NCBI RefSeq assembly: GCF_001262635.1
Contig: NZ_JXYH01000010.1
Coordinates: 1 to 64,000, forward strand
Direction: 5' to 3'
Source: Aestuariivita boseongensis
GTDB lineage: Bacteria; Pseudomonadota; Alphaproteobacteria; Rhodobacterales; Rhodobacteraceae
DNA: 64,000 bases
In this document: in pieces, positions 51,529-59,872 of the stretch
Numbering within the stretch: the stretch's first letter is position 1
Layout of the letters: the number at the start of each line of letters is the position of its first letter
The notes under the pieces: generated by a model
Databases searched by the model: none
What the model was told of the DNA's origin: nothing
Seen by the model: only the letters and a program-made list of their open reading frames with translations
Translations under genes and position numbers: made by a program

Positions 51529-52338
51529 TTATTGGGACTTTTCTTGCGCGGCACGGGCGCGCGGCCCGGTGAAATATTCCTGGACCCAGGGGTGATCTAC
51601 GGCTGTCATGTCTTCTATCGGACCTTCTACCAGAACGCGTTTTTCGGCCAAGACCGCAATGCGATCACAAATCGCATAAAGACTGTCCAAGTCATGCGTC
51701 ACCATGAAAACCGTCAGACCCAATGATCTTTGCAACTCGCCAATCAGGTCATCATAAGCTGCCGCCCCGATCGGGTCGAGACCTGCGGTGGGTTCATCCA
51801 GAAACACGATCTCGGGATCCAGCGCCAGCGCGCGCGCAAGCGCCGCACGTTTGCGCATGCCGCCCGACAGTTCCGAAGGCAGCTTGCCACAGGCCAGCGG
51901 GGGCAGACCCACAAGGCTGATCTTCAACTCTCCCAAAGCCTTCATCAGCGCGGGGCTGAGTTTCAGGTGCTCGCGCATCGGGGTCATCACGTTCTGAAGC
52001 ACAGTCAGCGACGAAAACAGCGCCCCGTCCTGAAACGCCACGCCCCAGCGGGTTTCGACATTGCGCCTTTCGGCTTCGGGGCCATTCAGCACGTCAACGC
52101 CCAGCACCTCGATCGACCCGGCGGCAGGACGGTTCAACCCGACAATGGTGCGCAGCAGAACCGACTTGCCCGTTCCCGATCCGCCGACGATGCCCAGAAC
52201 CTCCCCCCGCCAAACGTCGAGGTTCAGGTCATCATGTACAACTTGCGTGCCAAACTGAGTGCGCAGGCCACGCACCCGGATCACAGCTTCGCGTTGCACG
52301 TCGCTCTGGGCCTTTTCTGGTGTCAGCGCGCCGTCCAT
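51529..52338 (-). CDS. MCE-system ABC transporter ATP-binding protein (MlaF-like)
   Basis: A 269-residue ATPase: Walker A GGSGTGKSVLLRT near residue 50, signature LSGGMRKRAALARAL, Walker B IVFLDEPTAGLDPIGA, and the H-loop VTHDLDSL. ELSGGMRKR and the DPIGA after Walker B are typical of MlaF. It drives the permease encoded upstream; its ATG shares a base with that gene's stop (TGATG). Phospholipid is the usual cargo of the family. Confidence 0.88.
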   Translation of the reverse strand: MDGALTPEKAQSDVQREAVIRVRGLRTQFGTQVVHDDLNLDVWRGEVLGIVGGSGTGKSVLLRTIVGLNRPAAGSIEVLGVDVLNGPEAERRNVETRWGVAFQDGALFSSLTVLQNVMTPMREHLKLSPALMKALGELKISLVGLPPLACGKLPSELSGGMRKRAALARALALDPEIVFLDEPTAGLDPIGAAAYDDLIGELQRSLGLTVFMVTHDLDSLYAICDRIAVLAEKRVLVEGPIEDMTAVDHPWVQEYFTGPRARAAQEKSQ

Positions 52339-53456
52339 CAGACCCCCACTTCCGAGAAGAAGATGGAAAAGGCGGCATCCAGCGCGATAACTAGAAAGAT
52401 GGATTGCACCACCGACGAGGTCGTCTGCCGTCCGACGCTTTCGGAGGACCCCTTCACCTGCATCGCACGCCAGCAGGCCACAACGCCGATGACCACGGCG
52501 AAAAACGGTGCCTTGATCATACCCACGCCCAGATGCCAGACATCGGTGTTTTCATAAAGCCGGGTTATGAACATGCCGGGGCTGACGCCCAGTTCGATCC
52601 AGCTCATCAATGCGCCGCCAAAAATGCCCGCGATATTGGCGATAAACCCAAGCGCAGGCAGCATGATGACCAGCGCAAGCACCCGCGGCAGCACCAGAAC
52701 GTCAATCGGATCAAGCCCCAGCGTGCGCATCGCGTCGATTTCCTCGCGCACTTTCATCGACCCGATAGAGGCGGTGAAAGCCGAACCGGACCGGCCGGCC
52801 ACGATGATCGCGGTCAGCAGAATGCCCAATTCCCGAAAGATCGAGATCGCGATCAGATCGACGACGAAAACCTCGGCCCCGAATTGCCGCAACTGCGCCG
52901 CCCCCTGAAAGGACAGCACAACACCGATCAGAAAACCCATCAGCGCGACGATTGGCACCGCGTTCAAACCGGTTTCCTGCATCTGGCTGACAAGCGCGGG
53001 CATGCGCAACCTGCGCGGTTGCAGGGTCATGCGTAGGAACCGCTGCAGCGTGAGACCCAGAAAGGACAGAAGCGACAGGACCGACAGCCACCCTTGGTAT
53101 GTACCTTCGCCCAGATCCTCCAACCACTCTTTGACGCCGCGCGGCAGATCCTCCTGCCCCTCGTCTTTGGGCAGGGCTTCGGACACCGTGTCGATCAGTT
53201 GCATCTGATCGGGATTGGCGCCGGAGATGTGCACCTCGGTCCCTTCTGCAGCCAACCGCCGCCGCAGCCGGACAACCAGATAGGCACCACCGGTATCGAG
53301 CGCCTCAAGCCCGGAGAGATCCAGCGTCAGAGTGGGGCCATCGGCCGAAAGCCCTTGAAAGGCCGCGTCGATCTGGCCCAATGTGTTGGTTACCAGACGC
53401 CCGCTGATCCGTGCGGTATAATCCGACAGTGACAGAGAAACGGAAGGCGCGGCCAT
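52338..53456 (-). CDS. MCE-system permease with fused N-terminal STAS domain (MlaE-like)
   Basis: A 372-residue inner-membrane permease. Residues 1-95 are a STAS-like domain (LTLDLSGLEALDTGGAYLVVRLRRRL), which in E. coli is the separate protein MlaB. The MlaE domain follows from about residue 120 with five hydrophobic segments and the hallmark YQGAAQL-like FQGAAQLRQFGAEVFVVDL and REIDAMRTLGLDPIDVLVLPR. It is the first gene of the four-gene lipid transport operon. The start is uncertain: ATG at 53456 or an upstream TTG. Confidence 0.85.
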   Translation of the reverse strand: MAAPSVSLSLSDYTARISGRLVTNTLGQIDAAFQGLSADGPTLTLDLSGLEALDTGGAYLVVRLRRRLAAEGTEVHISGANPDQMQLIDTVSEALPKDEGQEDLPRGVKEWLEDLGEGTYQGWLSVLSLLSFLGLTLQRFLRMTLQPRRLRMPALVSQMQETGLNAVPIVALMGFLIGVVLSFQGAAQLRQFGAEVFVVDLIAISIFRELGILLTAIIVAGRSGSAFTASIGSMKVREEIDAMRTLGLDPIDVLVLPRVLALVIMLPALGFIANIAGIFGGALMSWIELGVSPGMFITRLYENTDVWHLGVGMIKAPFFAVVIGVVACWRAMQVKGSSESVGRQTTSSVVQSIFLVIALDAAFSIFFSEVGV

Positions 53457-53606
53457 GGCATCCAATGGGTAAAATGAGCAGACAACGCATCCCATCCCAC
53501 AAGCGGGGCTGTGTCAAATTCATTTCCCCGGCTGCGACGACGTCTCCGGGCTTTGTCCGCTGCGATGCCCCCGATTGGCAAAACCCCACGAAAAGGAGCG
53601 ATACTG

Positions 53607-54008
53607 ATGAAAGCCAGCGGCGGCTGCTATTGCGGCGACATAAGATACCAGATTGACGGTCCCGCAGAGGCCGCGTTTCAGTGCCACTGCCGGGAATGTC
53701 AGTATTTCAGCGGCGGCGAACCGGCCACCGCCATGGCCTTCGATGAAGGCGATGTCATCTTTACCCGTGGAAACCTCGCGACCTTCGCGCGATCCGATCT
53801 GGAAAACCCGGTTCCTCGGTACTTCTGCCCCAGATGCGGAACCCATATCGGCAATTACAGTCCGCGCCGGCCAGACCTGATGATTTTAAAGGTCGGGACG
53901 TTGGACGATCCTTCTGTCTTCCGCCCGCAACTTGCGATTTTCCTGTGCGATGCACAGCCCTTCCATCATGTGGAAGACGGGCTACCTGCGTTTCAGAAAC
54001 GCCCCTGA
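53607..54008 (+). CDS. GFA-family zinc-binding protein
   Basis: A 133-residue protein of the GFA (glutathione-dependent formaldehyde-activating enzyme-like) family. Zinc-binding Cys residues are in CYCGDIRY (7-14), CHCRECQYFSG and CPRCGTHIGNY, matching the family's paired Cys motifs. The biochemical role of most members is not known. AAAGGAG lies upstream of the ATG at 53607; the longer frame from 53511 overlaps the divergent permease promoter and is rejected. Confidence 0.85.
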   Translation: MKASGGCYCGDIRYQIDGPAEAAFQCHCRECQYFSGGEPATAMAFDEGDVIFTRGNLATFARSDLENPVPRYFCPRCGTHIGNYSPRRPDLMILKVGTLDDPSVFRPQLAIFLCDAQPFHHVEDGLPAFQKRP

Positions 54009-54037
54009 CGGGCCTAAAGCACGGCGATTGAGACAAT

Positions 54038-54877
54038 ATGCGGCTGATCGGTTTCATTCTTGCCCTGGGGCTGTGCACCGGATCGGGGGTGGGTGCAGAA
54101 GGTCGCCTGCCCGCGCTGGATGTCGTGCAATCCGGCCACAGCCTAACCGACGACATCATGGCGCCACTGACGCAAATGGTGCGTGCGACCCATGTGCGCG
54201 GCGGGAAGCTCGACAAGGCGACCCTCCCCGGCAGCCCGATGGACTGGCGGTGGAACAACCCGACCGATCCGGATATCCGCCAGCCCGGCGTTATCGCACA
54301 ATACGATGTGCTGGTGCTGACCGAACGGGCTCCGCTCAGCCGCACCCTGCCCTGGCACCAGTCACCGGAATGGGCGCTGCGCTGGACGACACATGCCTGG
54401 CGAAACGGCGGCCTGCGGACTGTGCTCTACGCCACCTGGGTCGAGATCGACAGCGGCCCCGATGCGGAAAACCTGTATAACGACCCGGACGGCCATATCC
54501 CCTTTCGCGACCGGCTGCCGATCGAGATGGCGGGATGGCGAAGTATTCTGGATCACGTGAACGCGAACCTGCCACAAGGGGTACCGAAAGTTTCGATGAT
54601 TCCCGGCCCGCTGATCATGGCAGCGGCATATGACGACATCGCCGCAGGTAAGGCACCGGGCCTTTCATCCATCTCGGACCTGTTTACGGATCAGATCCAC
54701 CTAAATGCGCGCGGGGCCTATCTGATCGCACTGGCGCATTATGCGGTCATCTATGGCGCCGACCCACGAGGCCTGCCCCATGGCATCCCCGCGCGCGGGG
54801 AACCGGACAAGGCCCAGGCTGCATGGATGCAGGATCTGGTCTGGCGGGTGCTGGAGGCCTATCGCGCCACGCAGTGA
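54038..54877 (+). CDS. Secreted SGNH-hydrolase-like protein
   Basis: A 279-residue protein with signal peptide MRLIGFILALGLCTGSGVGA. The mature N-terminus LDVVQSGHSLTDDIM resembles block I of SGNH/GDSL esterases (Ser in GHSLTD), and TDQIHLNARGAYLIALAHYAVIYG near residue 215 provides the Asp-x-x-His of block V. Blocks II and III are not obvious. The substrate is unknown; it could act on an acyl or acetyl ester in the envelope. It starts 29 bases after the GFA gene on the same strand. Confidence 0.68.
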   Translation: MRLIGFILALGLCTGSGVGAEGRLPALDVVQSGHSLTDDIMAPLTQMVRATHVRGGKLDKATLPGSPMDWRWNNPTDPDIRQPGVIAQYDVLVLTERAPLSRTLPWHQSPEWALRWTTHAWRNGGLRTVLYATWVEIDSGPDAENLYNDPDGHIPFRDRLPIEMAGWRSILDHVNANLPQGVPKVSMIPGPLIMAAAYDDIAAGKAPGLSSISDLFTDQIHLNARGAYLIALAHYAVIYGADPRGLPHGIPARGEPDKAQAAWMQDLVWRVLEAYRATQ

Positions 54878-54885
54878 CGCTTAGC

Positions 54886-55188
54886 TCACAGCGACATACG
54901 CCGTTCCGCGGCCCCGCCGCGCCGCCGGGGTTTTGGCAGTGTCAGATCCAGCGGCGTCAGCGGTTTTTGCAGCGACTGGCGCAACAGGTCGCAGAACACA
55001 GCCACCGCCGGATCGGTTTCAACGAAGGGGCGGGCGTAAAGATAAGCCCGGATCGCCTCGAATTCGTAATTCGCCTGACCAGGCAAGCCACCCAGCCACT
55101 GCATATAGCCCATGCGCCCCAATTCGAGCGCCCTTTCGGGCGTGTCCGCCCGTACCTGAAGTTGTTGCAAGGTTCTGTGGATCAGCAT
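54886..55188 (-). CDS. Small unrecognised protein under a cobalamin riboswitch
   Basis: A 100-residue protein starting MLIHRTLQQLQVRADTPERA, with helical character (ELGRMGYMQWLGGLPGQANYEFEAIRAYLYARP) and a basic tail rich in Arg and Pro (LPKPRRRGGAAERRMSL). I do not recognise the family. No membrane segment or metal motif is seen. GGAGG lies five bases before the ATG at 55188. The gene is preceded by a 24-codon ORF that overlaps it, and both lie downstream of a cobalamin riboswitch, so it should be made when cobalamin is scarce. A role in B12 uptake, sparing or precursor supply is possible but not shown. The longer GTG start at 55281 is less likely. Confidence 0.6.
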   Translation of the reverse strand: MLIHRTLQQLQVRADTPERALELGRMGYMQWLGGLPGQANYEFEAIRAYLYARPFVETDPAVAVFCDLLRQSLQKPLTPLDLTLPKPRRRGGAAERRMSL

Positions 55189-55256
55189 CGCGCCCTCCGC
55201 GCAGCAGGGGCGGTGCGCGGGGAAGTCTGCAACTGTGTCGGGCCTGTCCGGTCCAT
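55182..55256 (-). CDS. 24-codon leader ORF between riboswitch and small gene
   Basis: An ATG at 55256 with a strong ribosome-binding site (AGAAGGAG, eight bases upstream) opens a 24-codon frame starting MDRTGPTQLQTSPRT and ending ARRARC. Its stop overlaps the start of the next gene (ATGCTGA). The peptide has no recognisable domain. It may be a leader that couples translation of the following gene to the ribosome-binding site that the riboswitch controls. Confidence 0.5.
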   Translation of the reverse strand: MDRTGPTQLQTSPRTAPAARRARC

Positions 55257-55325
55257 CCTGTCTGCTCCTTCTCCGGGGCACCCCGCCCGGGTTGAGTTGA
55301 CTGCGGTGCGAAACACACCGGAGAT

Positions 55326-55505
55326 GGCAGGTCTCCTGACTTGCGGGTCGCTGCTTGCCTGAACCTTCCCAAGCGTTGTGGCGCTCAGTGGTTGCGTTTC
55401 AGGATCGCTCGCCGCCTACAGTTGCGGGGGCAGTCGCGGAATTGGGCCAGATGGCCCGCACCGCGTTCCCATTTCAGCCCGGCATATCGTCTTGCCGGAC
55501 ACCAT
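55326..55505 (-). ncRNA. Cobalamin (adenosylcobalamin) riboswitch
   Basis: Read on the minus strand, this region shows the conserved parts of the cobalamin riboswitch in order: GGTGTCCGGC at the 5' end, GGGAACGCGGTGCGG, CGACTGCCCCCGCAACTGTA, the CCACTGAGCGCCAC element, TTGGGAAGGTTC, AGCAGCGACCCGCAAGTCAGG and the closing GAGACCTGCC. Downstream a GC-rich stem (CCCGGGCGGGGTGCCCCGG) lies next to the AAGGAG ribosome-binding site, which suggests translational control: ligand binding would hide the ribosome-binding site. The controlled genes are the 24-codon leader ORF and the small protein at 54886-55188. Confidence 0.93.
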
Positions 55506-55598
55506 CAGAACAAAGCATTGCTCAGCCCTGCGAGTCGCGCAAGCGCGAAGGCAGGTCGGTCATGCCAAGATGCACAGATTTCGTATTCTTGAAGGGGA

Positions 55599-55675
55599 TG
55601 GTGGCGTGGGGGAGACTTGAACTCCCGACCTCTCGATTATGAGTCGAGCGCTCTAACCAGCTGAGCTACCGCGCC
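55599..55675 (-). tRNA. tRNA with CAU anticodon (elongator Met or Ile2)
   Basis: A 77-base cloverleaf with encoded CCA: acceptor GGCGCGG/CCACGCC, D arm GCTCAGCTGGTTAGAGC, anticodon arm CTCGA-CTCATAA-TCGAG with anticodon CAT, T arm GGGAG-TTCAAGT-CTCCC, discriminator A. The acceptor stem has one C-A mismatch at 5:68. A CAU anticodon with this body could be elongator methionine or the lysidine-modified isoleucine tRNA; the CGACTCATAATCG core resembles the latter, but I cannot decide. It is not an initiator, because the expected 1:72 mismatch is absent. Confidence 0.92.
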
Positions 55676-55722
55676 ATGGGGGCGTGACCTATGCCAGCCC
55701 CCGCGACTCGTCAAGCGGGAAA

Positions 55723-56763
55723 TCACCGCTTTGCGCTGCGCACCGTGTCGATCATCAGCTGGACGTTCTCGGGATCGGCATCCGGCGTAATCCCATGGCC
55801 CAGATTGAAGATATGCGGCCCGTTGGAAAAGGCCTCAACAATCGCGCGTGTCTCGTCGATCAAGGCCTGACCACCCGTCACCATATGCGAGGATTTTAGG
55901 TTGCCTTGCACGCAGCCATCGACCTGCACATGTTCAGCCGCCCATTTCGGGTCAACTGCGCTGTCCAGCGCAACACAATCCACGCCGGTTGCCTTTGCAA
56001 AGCCCACATATTTCTCACCGGCTTCGCGCGGGAAGCCGATCACGGGGATACCAGGGTGCTTTTCCTTCAGCGCGGCGGTGATCACGCGGCAGGGCTCAAG
56101 CGCGTATTTGTCAAAGGCGTCGCCTTTCAGAGACCCAGCCCAGCTGTCGAAAATCTTCACGACTTCCGCGCCCGCTTCGATCTGCGCCGACAGGTAATCA
56201 ATCGTGGCCTCGGTCAAACGGTCGATCAGGCTGGCAAACAGCGGCTCGTTCTCGGCCATCAGCTTATGCGCAGGCCCCTGATCCGGAGTGCCGCGACCCG
56301 CGATCATATAGGTGGCCACAGTCCACGGCGCACCCGCGAATCCGATCAGCGTGGTTTCTTCGGGCAATTCGCGGCGCAGGATGCGCACGGTTTCATAAAT
56401 GGGGTTCAGTGTTTCGTGAATATCGTCGCGCGTGCCGATCTTGGCAAAATCGGCCTCGGTCGTGATGGTCGACAGACGCGGGCCTTCGCCGGTGACAAAC
56501 CATAGATCCGCGCCCAGCGCCTGCGGCACCAGCAGGATATCGGCAAACAGGATCGCCGCATCGAACCCATAGCGGCGGATGGGCTGCAAAGTGACCTCGG
56601 CCGCCAGTTCGCTGTTATAGCAAAGCGACAGGAAATCCCCTGCCTGAGCGCGCGTGGCGCGGTATTCCGGCAGGTACCGGCCTGCCTGCCGCATCATCCA
56701 GATCGGCGGTGTCTCAAGTGTTTCTCCCGCCAGGGCGCGCAGCAGTGTCTTCGTTTCGGCCAT
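55723..56763 (-). CDS. hemE: Uroporphyrinogen decarboxylase
   Basis: Decarboxylates the four acetate groups of uroporphyrinogen III to coproporphyrinogen III in heme synthesis. The 346-residue protein has the family signatures [17 protein letters not shown] (with substrate-binding Arg residues) near residue 20 and [14 protein letters not shown] near residue 130; the active Asp is in ILFADILL. The start at 56763 follows GAGGG. It is divergent from hemC; the 103-base space between them holds both promoters. The stop is 47 bases from the tRNA gene on the same strand. Confidence 0.95.
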   Translation of the reverse strand: MAETKTLLRALAGETLETPPIWMMRQAGRYLPEYRATRAQAGDFLSLCYNSELAAEVTLQPIRRYGFDAAILFADILLVPQALGADLWFVTGEGPRLSTITTEADFAKIGTRDDIHETLNPIYETVRILRRELPEETTLIGFAGAPWTVATYMIAGRGTPDQGPAHKLMAENEPLFASLIDRLTEATIDYLSAQIEAGAEVVKIFDSWAGSLKGDAFDKYALEPCRVITAALKEKHPGIPVIGFPREAGEKYVGFAKATGVDCVALDSAVDPKWAAEHVQVDGCVQGNLKSSHMVTGGQALIDETRAIVEAFSNGPHIFNLGHGITPDADPENVQLMIDTVRSAKR

Positions 56764-56866
56764 AAGTCCCTCATCAACGTCTGTGCGCTTTTGGTCATGG
56801 CTCAGCGTCACTTTGTCAAGACGGGGGCGGTTGTCAGGGCAAATTGACGCGACTAATGATAGGCTT

Positions 56867-57814
56867 ATGACGATTGATTTGCCGACCCCCGATCACCCGC
56901 TGAACATTGGCACCAGAGGCTCCCCCCTGGCCTTGGCGCAAGCACATGAGACGCGCCGCCGCCTGAGCGAAGCCTTTGATCTTCCTGAAGAAGCCTTCCG
57001 GATCGTGGTGATCAAGGTCACCGGGGATGCCATTCAGGATCGTCCTCTGAAAGAAATCGGCGGCAAGGGCCTGTTCACCCGCGAGATCGAAGAGGACCTA
57101 CTGTCAGGAAAAATTGACATTGCGGTACATTCGATGAAGGACATGCCGGTCGAGCAACCCGCCGGTTTGCTGCTGGACACCTATCTGCCGCGCGAGGATG
57201 TGCGCGATGCATTCATCTCTCCCGACAAGGACGGGATCGCGGCATTGGCTCAGGGCGCGGTTGTGGGTACATCCAGCCTGCGGCGCAAGGCCCAGCTTTT
57301 GAACCGCCGACCCGATCTGCAGGTGGTGGAGTTTCGCGGCAACGTGCAAACCCGGCTGCGCAAACTGTCCGAGGGCGTTGCGGAATGCACGTTCCTAGCG
57401 ATGGCCGGCCTGAACCGGCTGGCGATGGACGAAGTGCCGAAGCACGCGATTTCCCCCGATGATATGCTGCCTGCCGTCGCGCAAGGCGCCATCGGCATCG
57501 AACGGCGCGCCGATGACAGCCGCACGGCCACAATGCTGGAGGCGATCCACCACGGCCCAACCGGCCAGCGTCTGGCCGCCGAGCGGGCATTTCTGGCAGA
57601 ACTCGACGGATCTTGCGAAACGCCCATCGCGGGCCTTGCGGAATTGGAAGGCGGTACACTGAGGCTGCGCGGAGAAGTCCTGCGCCCGGATGGGTCGCAA
57701 GCCATTGCCGACGATGCCTCCGCCCCGATCGAGGACGGCCCCGAACTGGGCCGCGCGATGGCGCGCAAATTGTTGGAACAGGCAGGTCCCGGCTTTTTCG
57801 ACTGGCACAGCTGA
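56867..57814 (+). CDS. hemC: Hydroxymethylbilane synthase (porphobilinogen deaminase)
   Basis: Joins four porphobilinogen molecules to hydroxymethylbilane. The 315-residue protein shows [12 protein letters not shown] near residue 16, [60 protein letters not shown], and [11 protein letters not shown], whose Cys carries the dipyrromethane cofactor. The ATG at 56867 gives the usual N-terminus. The product is used by uroporphyrinogen synthase and then HemE, encoded divergently; hemF is 2 kb downstream. Confidence 0.95.
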   Translation: MTIDLPTPDHPLNIGTRGSPLALAQAHETRRRLSEAFDLPEEAFRIVVIKVTGDAIQDRPLKEIGGKGLFTREIEEDLLSGKIDIAVHSMKDMPVEQPAGLLLDTYLPREDVRDAFISPDKDGIAALAQGAVVGTSSLRRKAQLLNRRPDLQVVEFRGNVQTRLRKLSEGVAECTFLAMAGLNRLAMDEVPKHAISPDDMLPAVAQGAIGIERRADDSRTATMLEAIHHGPTGQRLAAERAFLAELDGSCETPIAGLAELEGGTLRLRGEVLRPDGSQAIADDASAPIEDGPELGRAMARKLLEQAGPGFFDWHS

Positions 57815-57897
57815 CCACAAAGTGACGCCGCGCTTTTGTTGACAGACGACGCGTCCGGCTGGACCATGTGTCACGTCAACCTGACGGGAGGCGCGAA

Positions 57898-58842
57898 ATG
57901 ACACCCGGCAAAGCCTATCTGACCACCGACGAAATCAGACCTCTTGCAGAACGCTCGGACGCGATGGGCGTCTGGCTGATCCTGCATTGCTGGGGCGTGA
58001 TCGCACTGGCCGTCGCGCTTTTTGCGTGGCTGCCCAACCCGATCACCTTTGTCCTGGCGGTAATGATCATCGGATCGCGCCAACTTGGCCTTGCGATTTT
58101 GATGCACGAGGCGGCGCATAACGCCCTGTTCAAGACCCGCGCGGTGAATGAGTTCGTGGGCGAGTGGTTGTGCGGTCGGCCCATTCTGGCAGAACTTTCG
58201 GCCTATCGCCACTACCACCTGACTCATCATCGCTTTACCCAGACCGACAAGGATCCTGACCTGGTTCTGTCCTCCAAGTTTCCCACCTCTCATGCCTCGC
58301 TGAAGCGGAAGTTCATCCGCGACCTGACCGGCCAGACGGGCTTCAAGCAACTGGCGGGCCAGATCGCGATGTCACTTCGTCTGGCGGGCGATGACGACGC
58401 GATCAAGGCGGCGAATTCCGATTTCGCGCAGGCTTTCAAGGCACGGGATCTGTGGAAATCCTTCCCGGTTTTTCTTGGCATCATCGTGCTGATGGGCGTG
58501 ATTGGCGAATGGTGGTACGGTCTGGCCTTCTGGCTGCTGCCCTTCCTGACCTGGTTCCAACTGGTTCTCCGCGTTCGCAACATCGCGGAACATGGCGCAA
58601 CGGAGCAATCCGAGAACCCGCTGCAGAATGTGCGCACCACCCATGCGGGCCCCATCGCACGGGCTTTGGTTGCACCCTATTGGGTCAATTATCACCTGGA
58701 ACATCATATGGTCATGCATGTGCCCTGCTGGAAGCTCAGGCACATGCATGACGCTCTTATTGAAAAAGGTCTTGGTGCTGAAATGAGGGTCGCCCGGTCC
58801 TATTGGGATGCCTTGGGCGAAGCGGGCTGGCGATCGGCCTGA
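57898..58842 (+). CDS. Membrane fatty acid desaturase family protein
   Basis: A 314-residue membrane di-iron enzyme with the three His boxes of the desaturase/hydroxylase family: HEAAHN near residue 75, HYHLTHHRFTQTDKDPD near residue 108, and YHLEHHMVMHVP near residue 275. Hydrophobic segments lie at about 25-65 and 185-230. It introduces a double bond or hydroxyl group in a fatty acyl or related chain; the substrate cannot be told from sequence. The ATG at 57898 has GGGAGG upstream. Transcription from hemC could continue into it. Confidence 0.85.
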   Translation: MTPGKAYLTTDEIRPLAERSDAMGVWLILHCWGVIALAVALFAWLPNPITFVLAVMIIGSRQLGLAILMHEAAHNALFKTRAVNEFVGEWLCGRPILAELSAYRHYHLTHHRFTQTDKDPDLVLSSKFPTSHASLKRKFIRDLTGQTGFKQLAGQIAMSLRLAGDDDAIKAANSDFAQAFKARDLWKSFPVFLGIIVLMGVIGEWWYGLAFWLLPFLTWFQLVLRVRNIAEHGATEQSENPLQNVRTTHAGPIARALVAPYWVNYHLEHHMVMHVPCWKLRHMHDALIEKGLGAEMRVARSYWDALGEAGWRSA

Positions 58843-58870
58843 CGGCGCAATCGCCTGTTTCTGTCACAGC

Positions 58871-59008
58871 TCAGAAGCGATCGCTGATCTGATCAATGCG
58901 GGCCTGCGCCATGCGGAATTTGCGGTCGGTTTCGGCGATCCAGCTCAGGATGTTCCGGACTGTCTCAACCGGATGGGCGCGTTGGGAAGAGGCGTCTTTG
59001 CGGGTCAT
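58871..59008 (-). CDS. Possible small protein of 45 residues
   Basis: An open frame starting MTRKDASSQRAHPVETVRNI and ending AQARIDQISDRF, with GGAAGGA about ten bases upstream. It is hydrophilic and helical. Its place in the 279-base gap between the desaturase and the Crp-type gene, the usable ribosome-binding site and the codon usage support it, but there is no recognised family. It may be a real small protein or chance. Confidence 0.45.
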   Translation of the reverse strand: MTRKDASSQRAHPVETVRNILSWIAETDRKFRMAQARIDQISDRF

Positions 59009-59121
59009 CTTGTGTCATCCTTCCGATGTGGGGTTGTTGGCCCCTTGTCTGAGAATGACTTTGCCAAAGGCGATTGATTCGGGCTGTGAACTGGGTCACA
59101 GGGCAGAAGAAAACTTGCGGC

Positions 59122-59784
59122 CTACAGTTCGTCCAGGTCGGCCATCGCGCGTAAGGCGCTGGAATCCAATATTTTTAAACCACCCTTGGCGTTTTCAACG
59201 ACACCACGCTTTTTCCATGTCGACAGGGTTTTCGACACAGCCTCACGTGTGGCACCGACGAATTCGGCCAAATCCGTCTGGGACATATCCAGCATCGGCT
59301 GGTCGGTTTTCTCATGTTCGGTCAGGTGCAGGATCTTCCGCGCCAGACGGCTAGGCATTGGCAGGAAAACCTGTTCGCTCAGCTGCCTGTTCATCCAGCG
59401 CATGCGCTGCCCGGCCAGCTTCACCAGATCGACGGCCAGTTCGGGAGCATGCCGCAATTCCCGCAGCAGATCGGCGTTTCTTACGCTTAGCAGATGCGTC
59501 TCACCAACCGCCACAGCCGCAGCCGTCCTCAGACTTGGGTCGAAAAGGGCAATCTCTCCGAACATGTCGCCAGGCCGCAGGATATCGAGGGACAGTTTGC
59601 GCCCTTCGCGGGACAGCACGCTCAATTCGATCGCGCCTTCCGTCACCGCATAAAGCGTGTCGCCTTCGTCCCCCTGATCGAACAGGGTTTCCCCGTCTTT
59701 CAACGTGACCTCGGTCGCCGCGCGTCCCATCAGGTCGCGCAGGTCCTGGGACGCGTTGGAAAGAAATCCAGAATCCGGAAGCAT
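59122..59784 (-). CDS. Crp/Fnr-family transcription regulator
   Basis: A 220-residue regulator: cyclic-nucleotide-binding-like barrel (residues 20-115; LFDQGDEGDTLYAVTEGAIELSV, GDMFGEIALFDPSLRTAAAVAV), dimer helix and C-terminal HTH (MSQTDLAEFVGATREAVSKTLSTWKKRGVV near residues 165-195). The barrel keeps GEIALFDPSLRTAA, close to the cAMP-pocket consensus, while the Cys cluster of FNR is absent, so it is not an oxygen-sensing Fe-S protein. The effector is unknown. It is encoded upstream of the small ORF and next to hemF, but there is no direct evidence that it controls heme genes. Confidence 0.85.
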   Translation of the reverse strand: MLPDSGFLSNASQDLRDLMGRAATEVTLKDGETLFDQGDEGDTLYAVTEGAIELSVLSREGRKLSLDILRPGDMFGEIALFDPSLRTAAAVAVGETHLLSVRNADLLRELRHAPELAVDLVKLAGQRMRWMNRQLSEQVFLPMPSRLARKILHLTEHEKTDQPMLDMSQTDLAEFVGATREAVSKTLSTWKKRGVVENAKGGLKILDSSALRAMADLDEL

Positions 59785-59872
59785 ATGACCACCCACCTGA
59801 CAGAGCTTACAGCCTAACAGGCCCGGCCCCCTGCGCATATGGTGGATTTTCGTACCTGTCCCGCGGTGGCGG

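Noticed and set aside
55341-55642. Open frames on the plus strand across the riboswitch
   Set aside because: They run antisense to the cobalamin riboswitch and tRNA, and have no start signals or family.
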